A DNA stretch of 61,795 bases, from positions 608,206-670,000 of the forward strand of contig DASWIS010000008.1 in the NCBI GenBank assembly GCA_036397555.1. Direction: 5' to 3'. Position numbers and translations under genes: made by a program. Source of the DNA: Candidatus Zixiibacteriota bacterium. Lineage in GTDB: Bacteria > Zixibacteria > MSB-5A5 > WJJR01. The notes below the pieces were generated by a model. The model had not been told where the DNA came from. It was given only the letters and a program-made list of their open reading frames with translations, and searched no databases. The stretch's first letter is position 1. Every line of letters starts with the position of its first letter. Shown here piece after piece: positions 1 through 9,392 of this stretch.

Positions 1-1647
1 GGCAATCCCAACCAGGACCGTATCCGGCTCTTTGCCTCTCCGCTGATCGCCGACTGTGATTCGACGGAATCCGGTGGGGTCGTGCGCCCCGACAACTGCA
101 TATCACAGGTGGCCGACCAGTATTTCTTCATCCGCGCGATCGACGATCAGGGGGACCAATCGACCATCAAGTATCGCAACTTCCTGCGCCGCAATCACTG
201 GCCGGAAACTTCAATTTCCCCGACGTTCGACGCTTATGATGAGTACATTTCGCTGCCGCAATTGAGCGAGACGTACCGCGGGATCCGCCTGACCTGGGGC
301 GGCGAGGATCGGCTCGATTTCGTGCCTCCCGCGCTGCCGGACTTAGAATACCACTGGCGCGTCTATGGCCCCTTTGATGCGCGTGCGACACTGGCCGATA
401 CGCTGGACCTGGATCCGGTGCTGCAATCCCAGAATGCCGACCCGCTGGTGGGTGTTTGGATTCGCGATACGACGGCCGATATATGGGATCTCTGGAATCG
501 CGCCGATGTCACAAATCCTTCCGACACGACACGCGAAGGTTTCTTCCTGTTCGCCGTGACCGCCCGCGATGACGCGTCGATACAGGACACGACGCCGGCC
601 TTTGTAAGTTTTAAGGCGGTCTATCCGCAATTCGAGCGCGAAGTTCTGCTCGTCGATGACAATGACTACAACTGCAGCACTCAGCCCAGCGGACTGGCCT
701 CGCGGGCACGGCCGGACAAGCCGCAGGAACTCCTGGTTCGATTGCTGGATGCTGCGTATCCCGAGTGGCAACACGGACGCGACGTGTGGTGGCGGCATCG
801 GGGTCCGGCGCCGGGTCTGCAGTGCCCCGGGTTCGTCCTCCCCTTTGATTCCAGTTGCGGCAACCTGATCAGCATGACGCAGATGGCCAAGCACAAGCTG
901 ACCATCTGGATCGATGATGACATCTGCAATCAGATCAACAGACCGGACGCCCCGCCCAAGAGTATGGGAGTCATGCGCCGGTATCTGGATGCCGGCGGCA
1001 AGTTATGGATCATCTCGCGCCATGGATTGCTGTCGAATTTCAACACGGCTCAGGCATCGCCGCCACGGCTCCTCAGCTTCATTGACACACCGAGCGAGAT
1101 TAATCCCCTGGCCGTCGATTACTTCGATATCGAAGCGATGTTTTACCCGGCGTGGCGTCGGGCGGTGATTCCTGCTGAAGTTTTTGGCTTCCCGACACCG
1201 GCCCCATCCTCCAATGACGAGTTCATTGGCGCCGTGAGCACGCCCGATGCCGTCGGTCTTCCGTCGATCTTGGAAATCGATCCGATTCGTGTGCGGGACA
1301 GCATGTACATCAACCAGGCCCTGTGGAATCTTCTCATTCCCAACGGCGTCGACCATATGACCGGCGTACCCGACGTCAACATTGTCGTGCGAGGCAATAC
1401 ATCGACCCCGCTCTACACATTCAAGAGCTGGCGCCCGAATGGTCCGATCCCGCCGTATGGCGCACCGTCGTTTGTTCACAACAAGCTCGTGATGCTGCGC
1501 CGCGTCGGACCCAACACCGATGTCCCGTTGTACAAGACCGCATACACCACATTCCCATTGTGGTACTTGAAGGAAGACCACGCGCGTGAGTTGGTGACAT
1601 CGATGGTGGACTGGTTCATGCTTCCCTATGAGTTGACTCCTCCATAA
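1..1647 (+). CDS. Large exported protein, C-terminal part (5' end outside window)
   Basis: The reading frame is open from the first base of the window, so this is the 3' part of a longer gene; at least 548 residues are present. The first part reads like extracellular beta-sandwich/fibronectin-type sequence (for example YHWRVYGPFD, and FLFAVTARDDAS followed by a change of domain). From about base 640 a second domain begins with EVLLVDDNDY and continues with LTIWIDDD and RRYLDAGGKLWI. This looks like the Rossmann-type, class-I-glutamine-amidotransferase-like domain that many secreted proteins of FCB-related bacteria carry, in which an agreed deadline or status string is replaced by a structural role; I see no clear catalytic Cys-His pair. 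No sorting domain is visible at the end. The gene ends just before an intrinsic terminator. Function is unknown. Confidence 0.8.
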   Translation, partial: GNPNQDRIRLFASPLIADCDSTESGGVVRPDNCISQVADQYFFIRAIDDQGDQSTIKYRNFLRRNHWPETSISPTFDAYDEYISLPQLSETYRGIRLTWGGEDRLDFVPPALPDLEYHWRVYGPFDARATLADTLDLDPVLQSQNADPLVGVWIRDTTADIWDLWNRADVTNPSDTTREGFFLFAVTARDDASIQDTTPAFVSFKAVYPQFEREVLLVDDNDYNCSTQPSGLASRARPDKPQELLVRLLDAAYPEWQHGRDVWWRHRGPAPGLQCPGFVLPFDSSCGNLISMTQMAKHKLTIWIDDDICNQINRPDAPPKSMGVMRRYLDAGGKLWIISRHGLLSNFNTAQASPPRLLSFIDTPSEINPLAVDYFDIEAMFYPAWRRAVIPAEVFGFPTPAPSSNDEFIGAVSTPDAVGLPSILEIDPIRVRDSMYINQALWNLLIPNGVDHMTGVPDVNIVVRGNTSTPLYTFKSWRPNGPIPPYGAPSFVHNKLVMLRRVGPNTDVPLYKTAYTTFPLWYLKEDHARELVTSMVDWFMLPYELTPP

Positions 1648-1669
1648 CCGAACGGACATTTGTCATTCA

Positions 1670-1701
1670 GCCTCCGGATGCCCGATCCGGGGGCTTTTTT
1701 T
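1670..1701 (+). terminator. Intrinsic terminator after the first gene
   Basis: A 10-base stem (GCCTCCGGAT / ATCCGGGGGC, one G-T pair) with a 5-base loop is followed directly by seven T on the plus strand. It ends transcription of the partial gene to its left. The minus-strand gene to its right ends at 1707, so the two transcripts converge here. Confidence 0.85.
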
Positions 1702-1706
1702 GCGAC

Positions 1707-3986
1707 TTACGGGAGTTGTCGAAGCAGTGCCCGGGCCGGGGCAAATGTGGAGTCGATGGCCAACGTCCGTCGCAGGGTCTCTATCGAGCCGCTCGAGTCC
1801 CCCCTGCTTCCTTGCACCAACGCCAGAGTATAGAGGTAAGTCGTGTTCTCCGGCTCCAACTTCACTGCCGTGGCGGCAGCGCTGAGCGCTTCCTCAGCGC
1901 GCCCGAGCGTGAGGTGGGCCGTGGCCAGATTCGACCATGCCGCACTGAGAGCACTGTCGCCGGTAACGGCGGTCGCCAGGTGCTGCGCCGCATCTTCCCA
2001 CTGATTCCGATAGCCGGCGATGACGCCCAGATTGTAGTGCGCCAGGGCCACGTCTTTGCTCGGGTCGTCGGCAATCAGACGCGTCGCTGCCAATTCCTGA
2101 TCGATTCCCGGCGAACCACGTTGAGACCCAGTGAGGTATGTGCGAAACCGGCTTGCGGCATCATCGAGTTCTCCGAGGTCAAGCAGCAGCACACCCTCCA
2201 GCAGCGTCTGCTCCGGGTCTGACCCACCGGACGCCCCAGCCATACGCAAGACACTCAGCGCCTGCCGGGAACGACCACTGCGGCGCAGCAGTCGCGCGGA
2301 CATCGGCAGGGCCTCACGCTGAGACGGGTTCTCCGCGAGAACACCCGAGAGCAACGAGGATGCCGCATCGAATTCTCCCCGATCGATCCAGGTCTGTGCG
2401 AGATTGACCCTGTTGCCGAGATTGCCGGGATGCAATTGCATCTCGCGTTCAAAACTTGATGCCGCCGAATCGTGGAGACCCAGGCGGTAAAACACGACAC
2501 CGCGTCCCTGCCACGCCCCGCGATAAGCGTGGTCATGCACGAGCGCCGAGTCGTACGCGGCCAACGCGGCCGCGTGGGCGGACGATCGGGCCAGTGTATT
2601 CCCGAGCGTAAAATATGATCGGGCCTGCGAATGCCGGCTCAGGCCGAACCAGTCGATGTGGACGAGGACACACAGCAGCGTGACCGCAACGGCGTCTCTG
2701 CTGAAGCTACGCCAATGGCGCGTCGACGCTGTCTTCCAAAGCGACACGACACCCGCGGCACAACCGATGGCGAGCACCCCGACGATCGGCAGACGAAACC
2801 GCGCGACAACGAAGAAGGCGCTGACAGCCATTGCATAGGAGACCGCCCACACAGCGATCCAAAATCGTCCTTCGCCCCCCGAACTATTCCGTCTGATCCA
2901 GCCATACAGTCCGACGGCAACCAGTAAACCGTACGACAGCGGAATCCAGCGAAGAACCTGTCCCCACCGCGCAGTCGACCAGTCGATATCGCGTGTATTC
3001 TCGAATTCGGTGTTTTGCCAAAATATCGCGAACTTGCGAACGTACAGCAGGAATGCGTCCAGCGGCGATTCCGTCCAATATTCCAGGGCACGGGAGGTCC
3101 AGTAGCCAGATACCCCCGATGCCGTCAGCGCGCGACCGCGGGCTTGCTCAGCCGCACGTTGCACATCTTCTGTCGCCCACTGATTTCCCCATGGTGCGAT
3201 CGACACGGAGACGCCGTCGGCATCAGCGTTGTTGCCGGCGTAGAAATTGACCCCGCCCTGCGTCGCAATCAGCACGAAATCGTCGCCGACAATCAGATTG
3301 CGCAATGTCACGGGTGCGATCAGCAGCACGATTCCCACCAGATAAACCAGCGCGTTGCGGATGCGATGTCCCGATGGTCGTTCACGTCTCCTGTCCCAAA
3401 CCATCCACGCCAGCAGAATCGGAACGGTTGCGAGAATTGTCGGCCGCGTGATGGCGAACAGCCCGACGGTAAGACCGCCCACAAACAGCAGCCACCGTCT
3501 GTGATCATGCAGTCCGCAGACGATCGTCAGCAGGATGACCGATGACAACGCAACCAGAATGGAGTCCGACAGAATCTCGCCCTCGAAGAAGACGGTCGTG
3601 GGATACAGAGCCATGATCCACGCCGTCATCGCCGCGACGCGGCCGTCCCACAAGCGAGCCGCGAGCCGCGCGGTTATCCAGACGCCCGCGAGTCCGATCA
3701 CGTGTTGGAGTACGCGCACAAGGATGAGCTCGTGCCCGAACAGGCGGTAGAGCAGACCGAGAAAGTAGGCATAAAACGGCGCGCGAAAATAGGGACCCGA
3801 TCCGTACACGTCCCCCGCCGCAATGGCCCGGCCCCACTGATCGAAGTGCGCCGCGTCGCTGATTAACCCGTCAAAGAATGGGCTGGCCGAGGATTGCCAT
3901 AGGTAGATGGCACGAATGATGCCGCCGGCTAACAGCGCACCGATTATCCAGAACGAGTAGGATTGCTTTTCGGGACTCCCCGTCAT
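1707..3986 (-). CDS. GT-C family membrane glycosyltransferase with C-terminal TPR domain
   Basis: This is a 759-residue protein. The N-terminal 430 residues contain roughly ten hydrophobic segments, and the first periplasmic loop carries acidic residues (SDAAHFDQW) followed by RAPFYAYFLGLLY, the pattern of PMT/ArnT/GT39-like glycosyltransferases that use a polyprenyl-phosphate sugar donor. From about residue 460 to the end there are repeated TPR motifs (for example AWSNLATAHLTLGRAEEALS), typical of protein-protein contacts. Such fusions are common in uncultured bacteria; acceptor and sugar are unknown. I chose the ATG at 3986. A longer frame from a TTG at 4046 exists, but the added residues do not look coding. 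No strong ribosome site is seen. Confidence 0.75.
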   Translation of the reverse strand: MTGSPEKQSYSFWIIGALLAGGIIRAIYLWQSSASPFFDGLISDAAHFDQWGRAIAAGDVYGSGPYFRAPFYAYFLGLLYRLFGHELILVRVLQHVIGLAGVWITARLAARLWDGRVAAMTAWIMALYPTTVFFEGEILSDSILVALSSVILLTIVCGLHDHRRWLLFVGGLTVGLFAITRPTILATVPILLAWMVWDRRRERPSGHRIRNALVYLVGIVLLIAPVTLRNLIVGDDFVLIATQGGVNFYAGNNADADGVSVSIAPWGNQWATEDVQRAAEQARGRALTASGVSGYWTSRALEYWTESPLDAFLLYVRKFAIFWQNTEFENTRDIDWSTARWGQVLRWIPLSYGLLVAVGLYGWIRRNSSGGEGRFWIAVWAVSYAMAVSAFFVVARFRLPIVGVLAIGCAAGVVSLWKTASTRHWRSFSRDAVAVTLLCVLVHIDWFGLSRHSQARSYFTLGNTLARSSAHAAALAAYDSALVHDHAYRGAWQGRGVVFYRLGLHDSAASSFEREMQLHPGNLGNRVNLAQTWIDRGEFDAASSLLSGVLAENPSQREALPMSARLLRRSGRSRQALSVLRMAGASGGSDPEQTLLEGVLLLDLGELDDAASRFRTYLTGSQRGSPGIDQELAATRLIADDPSKDVALAHYNLGVIAGYRNQWEDAAQHLATAVTGDSALSAAWSNLATAHLTLGRAEEALSAAATAVKLEPENTTYLYTLALVQGSRGDSSGSIETLRRTLAIDSTFAPARALLRQLP

Positions 3987-4291
3987 GCGGTTGCAGTATA
4001 TCGTTCCTGATTCCCCCCGACAGCACAATCCCACCGGTGTGTGCAACGCGCTGCGTCAGTGGATGGCCCACTCTTGCGCACCGGCACAATCTGCAATTTG
4101 TGTCCGCTAAAGCGAATCGGTCTTCACAATCCTCTCCATGCCGCGGCCCATCCGATGGGCCCATTCCAGGAATGCGACAGTAACGCATTACGCGGCAACA
4201 TGATAGAAACATTTCAAAAACCCGGATCAAAATCGCGTTTGGAGCTTAAATTATGAACAACGGCACTGGCCTTGCTCAAAGTTAGTCCATC
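3987..4291. other. Divergent intergenic region
   Basis: This 305-base gap separates the divergent glycosyltransferase and protease genes and must hold both promoters. The stretch around 4205-4260 is AT-richer (TTAAATTATGAAC). I could not identify a convincing -35/-10 pair, RNA gene or repeat. Confidence 0.4.
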
Positions 4292-7240
4292 ATGAAGCGC
4301 GCTGTTTTCTGCTCTGTTCTTGGTCTGATCATCGTCGTCCTGGTGTCTCCCGAGACGCGTGCCGCGCTGACTCCAAGGCAGCAATTGGTACTCTCTCCGG
4401 CCCTTCAGCAACTCATCGCCTCCGCTACGCCCGCTGACCGATTCGAAGTGCTCGTCGAATTGCGACAGGAACGTCCCGTCGATATATCCCGCGTTGCGGC
4501 CGCGTCTCTCAATCGCACCGATCGGTATCGGTCCGTCATGTCGCGGCTACAAAACGCCGCAGGGAATCATGATCGTACGCTCGACCGCGTGGCCGGGCAG
4601 TTGAACTCAGGCGCGGCCGAGATACTGCATCGATTCTGGATTGACAACCTCGCGCTCCTGCGCGTCGATCTTCATGCGTTGTTGGAACTGTCCGGAAACG
4701 ACGACATCGTTCGCATCATCGAGAACGGATCGATCGAGTTGATGGCGCCGGTTTCCATCGCCTCCGCCGAAGAGAGCCAAAGCGGTGCTCAATACAACCT
4801 CGCATTGGTTCGGGCACGGGCTCTCTGGTCCCGCGGTCTGACCGGCGCGGGACGTGTGATCGCCTCCATCGACACAGGGGTCGAGGGCAATCATCCGGCG
4901 TTGCGCCATCGCTGGCGCGGGCAGGATCACGGCAGCGCCGTCGGCTGGTTCGATCCGCTCAAAGGAGACACACCCCTCGACAACAACGGCCACGGCACCC
5001 ATGTCATGGGAATCATGGTCGGACGCGACGGCGCCGACACGATCGGTGTCGCGCCCGACGCGGAATGGATTACCGCAGGTGTTGTGGATCGCGGACGGCC
5101 GTTGGCGACGACCTTCGCGGACATTCTCTCGGCATTGGAGTGGGTTGTCGATCCCGATGGCAATCCGGCGACCGTCGACGATGTCCCCGACGTCGTCTGC
5201 AATTCCTGGGGCGTCACCCAGCAGGTCATCAATCCCTGCGATCAACTGTTTTTCGATGCGATCGATCATGTCGAAGCGCTCGGCATTGTGTGCGTGTTTG
5301 CGGCCGGTAATGAAGGGCCGTTCTCGATGTCGCTGCGCAATCCTGCCGACCGCGGCACCTCACCGACCTCCAGTTTCTCCGTCGGCGCCTGCTCGGAAGC
5401 CGACGGTGTCTTCGATATACCGTCGTTTTCCAGTCGCGGTCCCTCGGCGTGCGACGCTGTCTCCATCAAGCCGGAGATCGTAGCGCCGGGAGTCAACATT
5501 CGCTCCTCGTACAAGGACAATTCGTATCGAACCATTACCGGGACGTCGATGGCGGCGCCGCATGTCGCCGCCGCTGTTGCGTTGCTGCGCCAGTACAATC
5601 CCGATTTGACCCCCGAGGAAATCAAGCTCGCCCTGCTGAGCACGGCACAGGATATCGGAGCGGCCGGCGAGGACAACTCGTCGGGACGCGGACTCATCGA
5701 TCTGGAGGCGGCATTGGCAGCCGTCCGCCCCCCCGCCTCGCCATCGATCGTGATCGCCGGCATCATCGCCGACGCCTCCGCCGATGCGATCTTCGCTCCC
5801 GGTGAGACCGGGGATCTCGTGTTTTCGATCAAGGCGACCGGCGCTGGGGCATTTGCTGTCACCGCAACACTGACGAGTCTGTCGTCCTGCGCCACGGTGT
5901 CGGGCGATGCGATTCAGTTGGGGCAGCTTCAGCAGGGCGTTGTATTCGACAACAGCTCGTCGCCGTTTGTCGTCTCCTTGGACAACGAAGCGCGCATCGG
6001 CGACTCGGTGCTCTTTGAACTGCGGCTCAACGGCGATCCGGGCAACTGGCAGCAACTCGACACGATTGGGTTCATCTGCGGCTTGCCGGAGGGCGCTATC
6101 CTCGTCGATGCCGAACAAAGCGATGCGAAGCTCACCATCTCCAATTTCGGCCAGATCGGACTGGGCCCGGGATCGATCCTCGATGCTGGAGGCGTCGGCT
6201 GGAGAAGCCCGGGTGAGATCGGGAATATCCTTTACGAGGGCTCTCTCTATTTCGGCACTCCGAACGGCGCACCGGTCGGCTGCACTCGTGGGACCGATGC
6301 GGTGCCCGAATTCGGGTTCGCGCCGGTTTCACCGCCAGGGGGATCGGCATCAGGCAGCAACGATGCGCTGACATTCACCGATGAGCGGGCGCAAACTCCG
6401 GTCGGCGTCAGCGTCTCGCAGCGTCTATTGTCCAGCGTCACCGAATCATCCTACTCATTTAGCATCTTGTCGTGGGCCGTTTCTACGCGCGACGGTCTGC
6501 CGATCGACAATCTGGGGATGGCATGGGTATTCGACGTCGATCTGCCTGGCGCCGGGCACGGCCATGAACTGGTTTCATTCGATGCCGCCGCTGACCTTCT
6601 CAGTTTTGCCTCGGACCCGGACGGTTCAGTCATCGGCATCGCCGCGTTGGGTTTCACCCCGGCTGCGGTGCGGTATTTTGAGAACGGCAACGGTTACAAA
6701 CGCGGCCTGACACAAACAGACAAAAACAGCGCCTTCGAGTCAGGTCTCGATCCTTCGCCGCAAAGCGCCGCCGACTACATGGCCATCGTATCGACTCCGT
6801 CAGTCGATCTCAACGGCAACAGTACGGTCACCGTCGCCCTGGCACTGATCACCGCCAATGATCACAACGCATTGCGGGATGCCTCCGTGCATGCCTACCG
6901 CGAGTGGGCATTGATCCTCGGCATCACCGGCGGCGGCGGCACGCTTCACCCCGACGACTTTCGCCTGTCACAGAACTACCCAAACCCGTTCAATGCCGCC
7001 ACCAACATTCCATTCACACTCTCCGGCGATGGCATTCGCCGCGTTCGCCTGGACGTCTACAATGTGCTCGGGCAGCATGTGCGCACCCTCGTCGACGGTG
7101 TCCTGCCGACCGGCCCGCAGAACGTCACTTGGGACGGCAGCGGCGATTCCGGCCAGCTACTGTCCTCCGGTGTCTATCTCACACGGCTGATCGTCGACGG
7201 CGCCGCCGCGCAGACCCGCCAGATGGTCCTCCTGAAGTAG
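4292..7240 (+). CDS. Secreted subtilisin-like serine protease (S8) with type IX-style C-terminal sorting domain
   Basis: The product has 982 residues. A signal peptide (MKRAVFCSVLGLIIVVLV..) is followed by an inhibitor-like propeptide to about residue 160. The peptidase S8 domain has the full triad: Asp194 in ASIDTGVEGNHP, His234 in NGHGTHVMG and Ser419 in GTSMAAPHVA. A beta-rich region of unknown type follows. The last 90 residues begin LSQNYPNPFNAATNIPFTL and end QTRQMVLLK, the FlgD-Ig-like/T9SS type A C-terminal domain that directs export and surface attachment. The protein is therefore probably a cell-surface or extracellular protease. It stands alone, and the PorV-like gene at 52057 is the only other visible hint of a type IX system in the window. 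Confidence 0.92.
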   Translation: MKRAVFCSVLGLIIVVLVSPETRAALTPRQQLVLSPALQQLIASATPADRFEVLVELRQERPVDISRVAAASLNRTDRYRSVMSRLQNAAGNHDRTLDRVAGQLNSGAAEILHRFWIDNLALLRVDLHALLELSGNDDIVRIIENGSIELMAPVSIASAEESQSGAQYNLALVRARALWSRGLTGAGRVIASIDTGVEGNHPALRHRWRGQDHGSAVGWFDPLKGDTPLDNNGHGTHVMGIMVGRDGADTIGVAPDAEWITAGVVDRGRPLATTFADILSALEWVVDPDGNPATVDDVPDVVCNSWGVTQQVINPCDQLFFDAIDHVEALGIVCVFAAGNEGPFSMSLRNPADRGTSPTSSFSVGACSEADGVFDIPSFSSRGPSACDAVSIKPEIVAPGVNIRSSYKDNSYRTITGTSMAAPHVAAAVALLRQYNPDLTPEEIKLALLSTAQDIGAAGEDNSSGRGLIDLEAALAAVRPPASPSIVIAGIIADASADAIFAPGETGDLVFSIKATGAGAFAVTATLTSLSSCATVSGDAIQLGQLQQGVVFDNSSSPFVVSLDNEARIGDSVLFELRLNGDPGNWQQLDTIGFICGLPEGAILVDAEQSDAKLTISNFGQIGLGPGSILDAGGVGWRSPGEIGNILYEGSLYFGTPNGAPVGCTRGTDAVPEFGFAPVSPPGGSASGSNDALTFTDERAQTPVGVSVSQRLLSSVTESSYSFSILSWAVSTRDGLPIDNLGMAWVFDVDLPGAGHGHELVSFDAAADLLSFASDPDGSVIGIAALGFTPAAVRYFENGNGYKRGLTQTDKNSAFESGLDPSPQSAADYMAIVSTPSVDLNGNSTVTVALALITANDHNALRDASVHAYREWALILGITGGGGTLHPDDFRLSQNYPNPFNAATNIPFTLSGDGIRRVRLDVYNVLGQHVRTLVDGVLPTGPQNVTWDGSGDSGQLLSSGVYLTRLIVDGAAAQTRQMVLLK

Positions 7241-7347
7241 CCCTCGCCATTCTCCCGATTGTGAGCGACCGATTCGCGTGTCGATGACGCGTGCTTGGTG
7301 TTACAATGGGGTATGCCGGGCGCCATGCACCGCTCGACAATCCTTCC

Positions 7348-8196
7348 ATGCGGGCAATCGTGATGCGCATCGTAATCTGGCTCGGTATCCTAGCGGTTGC
7401 CGCTCTTGCGCTGAAGTTGTTCATGCGCTGGATCGAGCCGCGCATCGCGTTTCACCCCATCCCCGGTCCGACTCCGCCGCCGCCGGGTTTTGAAAGATTC
7501 GAAGTGACGGCAGCCGACGGGGTCCGCATCGTCGGCTGGAAGACGCCGTTGCCGGCTGATGAGCCGGTCCTGCTCTATTGCTGCGGTAATGCCGGAAACC
7601 TGACCGACCGAACCGACTTGTTATTCAACGCCGCAGCCCATGGCCTGCGCATTCTGGCGTTCAACTATCGCGGCACCGGGGAGTCGGGGGGAAGGGCAAC
7701 CGAAGAGGGGGTGTATCTCGACGCCGCGGCGGTCTACGACCATGCCGTTTCGACGCGGGGCAGTTCCGATGGCATTATCCCGTGGGGGCACTCGATCGGC
7801 GGCGTCGTGGCGGTCGAATTGGCTCACCAGCGCCCATGCGCGGCCCTGATTCTCGAATCGACCTTCCGTTCCGGGCGGCTGATGGCGCGGCGGATCTTCC
7901 CATTCCTGCCCACGTCATGGCTCATGTCATACGTCCTGGACAACGAAACCAAGCTCCCCCAGCTCACGGTACCGGTCTTGCTGATCCACGGCACCGCCGA
8001 CCGCACCATTCCTGTCGAGGATTCACAGGTCCTCCACGGCTTGGGGGGCGGTCCGCGTGAGTTATGGTTGATCGACGGCGCCGACCACAACGACACCCAC
8101 GAAGTCGCCGGAGCGGCCTTCTATGAGCGGATTGCGGCGTTTGTCAAACAGCCGACAGGCCAAACGGTCGATGAGCCCCGCCAAGTCCCGCACTGA
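7348..8196 (+). CDS. Membrane-anchored alpha/beta hydrolase
   Basis: This is a 282-residue alpha/beta hydrolase of the YfhR/BEM46-like type. One N-terminal membrane segment (IVIWLGILAVAALALKLF) is followed by the hydrolase fold. The nucleophile elbow is GHSIGG with Ser149, the acid is Asp218 in HGTADRTIP and the base is His247 in DGADHNDTHE. The oxyanion region is CCGNAGNL. The substrate cannot be deduced. The start is uncertain: a GTG at 7291 and an ATG at 7306 lie in the same frame, and none of the candidates has a clear Shine-Dalgarno site. I prefer the ATG just before the membrane segment. Confidence 0.85.
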   Translation: MRAIVMRIVIWLGILAVAALALKLFMRWIEPRIAFHPIPGPTPPPPGFERFEVTAADGVRIVGWKTPLPADEPVLLYCCGNAGNLTDRTDLLFNAAAHGLRILAFNYRGTGESGGRATEEGVYLDAAAVYDHAVSTRGSSDGIIPWGHSIGGVVAVELAHQRPCAALILESTFRSGRLMARRIFPFLPTSWLMSYVLDNETKLPQLTVPVLLIHGTADRTIPVEDSQVLHGLGGGPRELWLIDGADHNDTHEVAGAAFYERIAAFVKQPTGQTVDEPRQVPH

Positions 8197-8529
8197 CCCA
8201 CCCGCTGTCAGATCAGGACACCATCGGGGCGCATGGCACAGTGCTAATTTGAAATCTCTCCCGCAAGATTCTGTGTGGCAATCGCTTGGGGATAATCTCA
8301 ATGCAGCCTCGACGGAATACGCAGCTTTATCACCTTACGGCAGGACGGGTGATAAAACCGGCGCGTGGGCTTCCAAACAGAGAAACGTGATACAAGGTAA
8401 TCGCCATTACTGAACAAACGTTCACGGGCGTGGCAGATCGTTCGTAGTATAATAGGCGTTGCAGAAACTTCGAATATCGTGATTTTATACAATTGTGCAT
8501 ACGGCTTGGACGGAATTGAAGGAGAGGAC
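8197..8529 (+). promoter_or_regulatory. Leader/promoter region of the Panacea gene with two inverted repeats
   Basis: The base composition turns AT-rich here. Three things are visible: a 9-base inverted repeat, TTTATCACC (8326-8334) and GGTGATAAA (8348-8356); a short palindrome TGAAC-AAAC-GTTCA (8411-8424); and a perfect -10 box TATAAT (8448-8453) without a good -35. The palindrome sits where the -35 region would be, as expected for an autoregulatory operator of a toxin-antitoxin operon. That role is inferred. Confidence 0.45.
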
Positions 8530-9090
8530 GTGACGAACCTGGAACCACAGAGATTTGAGTTTTCGGAGGCCAAGTTTAAGGAATTGGTAATATACATCGC
8601 CAACAGGTGTCAGTATAGCCCTAAATCGGGCGACACCAAGCTCAACAAAATCCTCTTTTACTCCGACTTCATTTTCTACGCAAAGTATGGCCGACCGATT
8701 ACAGGTGAAGAGTATACAAAGCATCAGTATGGTCCAGTTTCTCGGCGACTGTTGCCCGTCAGAAACGCGATGGATGGCACAGATGTCCACATTCTTAAGA
8801 GACAGACCATGCGCGGGCAACAAACGCGAACCATTCCTCGCCGCGAAGCGGATGTGTCGATCTTCGATTCAATTGAAATCGAAATAATTGACCACGTGAT
8901 CGATGCGCTCATGGCGCATGATTCGGAGTCAGTTTCGGAGCTATCTCATACGTTCCGGGGATGGCAAATGACTCCAACGGGCGAGACGATTCCGTACGAG
9001 AGCGTGTTTCTTCCGGATAATCAGAAACACAATGTCTCTAAGCGGGAATTGGAGGTCCTTCAAAGACTTGCGACTGCCGACTCCAAATGA
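8530..9090 (+). CDS. Panacea (DUF4065/SocA-like) antitoxin-type protein
   Basis: This 186-residue protein matches the Panacea/SocA-like fold. Residues 37-50 (KLNKILFYSDFIFY), then GRPITGEEY and QYGPVSRRL (about 66-74), are the family signature of a short helix, a tyrosine-rich segment and the YGPV motif. Proteins with this domain act as antitoxins for many unrelated toxins (the PanA/PanT concept). The start is a GTG at 8530 with a strong ribosome site GGAG five bases upstream; a GTG at 8479 in the same frame lacks one. The stop codon overlaps the start of the next gene (ATGA), so the two are translationally coupled. Codon use and AT content differ from the core genes, which suggests horizontal acquisition. 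Confidence 0.82.
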   Translation: MTNLEPQRFEFSEAKFKELVIYIANRCQYSPKSGDTKLNKILFYSDFIFYAKYGRPITGEEYTKHQYGPVSRRLLPVRNAMDGTDVHILKRQTMRGQQTRTIPRREADVSIFDSIEIEIIDHVIDALMAHDSESVSELSHTFRGWQMTPTGETIPYESVFLPDNQKHNVSKRELEVLQRLATADSK

Positions 9091-9386
9091 ACCACGACCT
9101 CCAATTCAGTCTCCAACCCCGCCGCGTAATCGAGTCCAGCGAGTGCGTCCAACAGCTCAAAGAGCTTTGCGAAAAATTCCCACGTTTCCTCGAAGTTTGG
9201 ATATCAATCCGCAGAGAATTAACGGATCTCGCCCATCACGACGCCATTAAGCATCCAAACTTGGATGGATATCACTTTAAGCGAACCGCCGCGTGTTATG
9301 AGACCCCAAGCTTTACGTACTACTACAAGTACGACGAAAGCACAGCCACAATTATGCACATTGAAGCAACCGACGATTCCATGTAA
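9087..9386 (+). CDS. Small candidate toxin paired with the Panacea antitoxin (RelE/ParE-like fold suspected)
   Basis: This is a 99-residue protein translated from an ATG that overlaps the preceding stop by four bases. The predicted order is strand (LQFSLQPRRVIE), two helices (residues 18-55), then three strands (GYHFKRTAACYE, FTYYYKYDES, TATIMHIEATD). That is the topology of RelE/ParE-type ribonuclease or gyrase toxins, and the run of Tyr, His and Arg near the end is compatible with an RNase site. I recognise no named family, so the fold is inferred from pattern only. The operon position after a Panacea gene strongly suggests a toxin role. It could instead be an inactive accessory protein. 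Confidence 0.65.
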   Translation: MNHDLQFSLQPRRVIESSECVQQLKELCEKFPRFLEVWISIRRELTDLAHHDAIKHPNLDGYHFKRTAACYETPSFTYYYKYDESTATIMHIEATDDSM

Positions 9387-9392
9387 GGGTGG

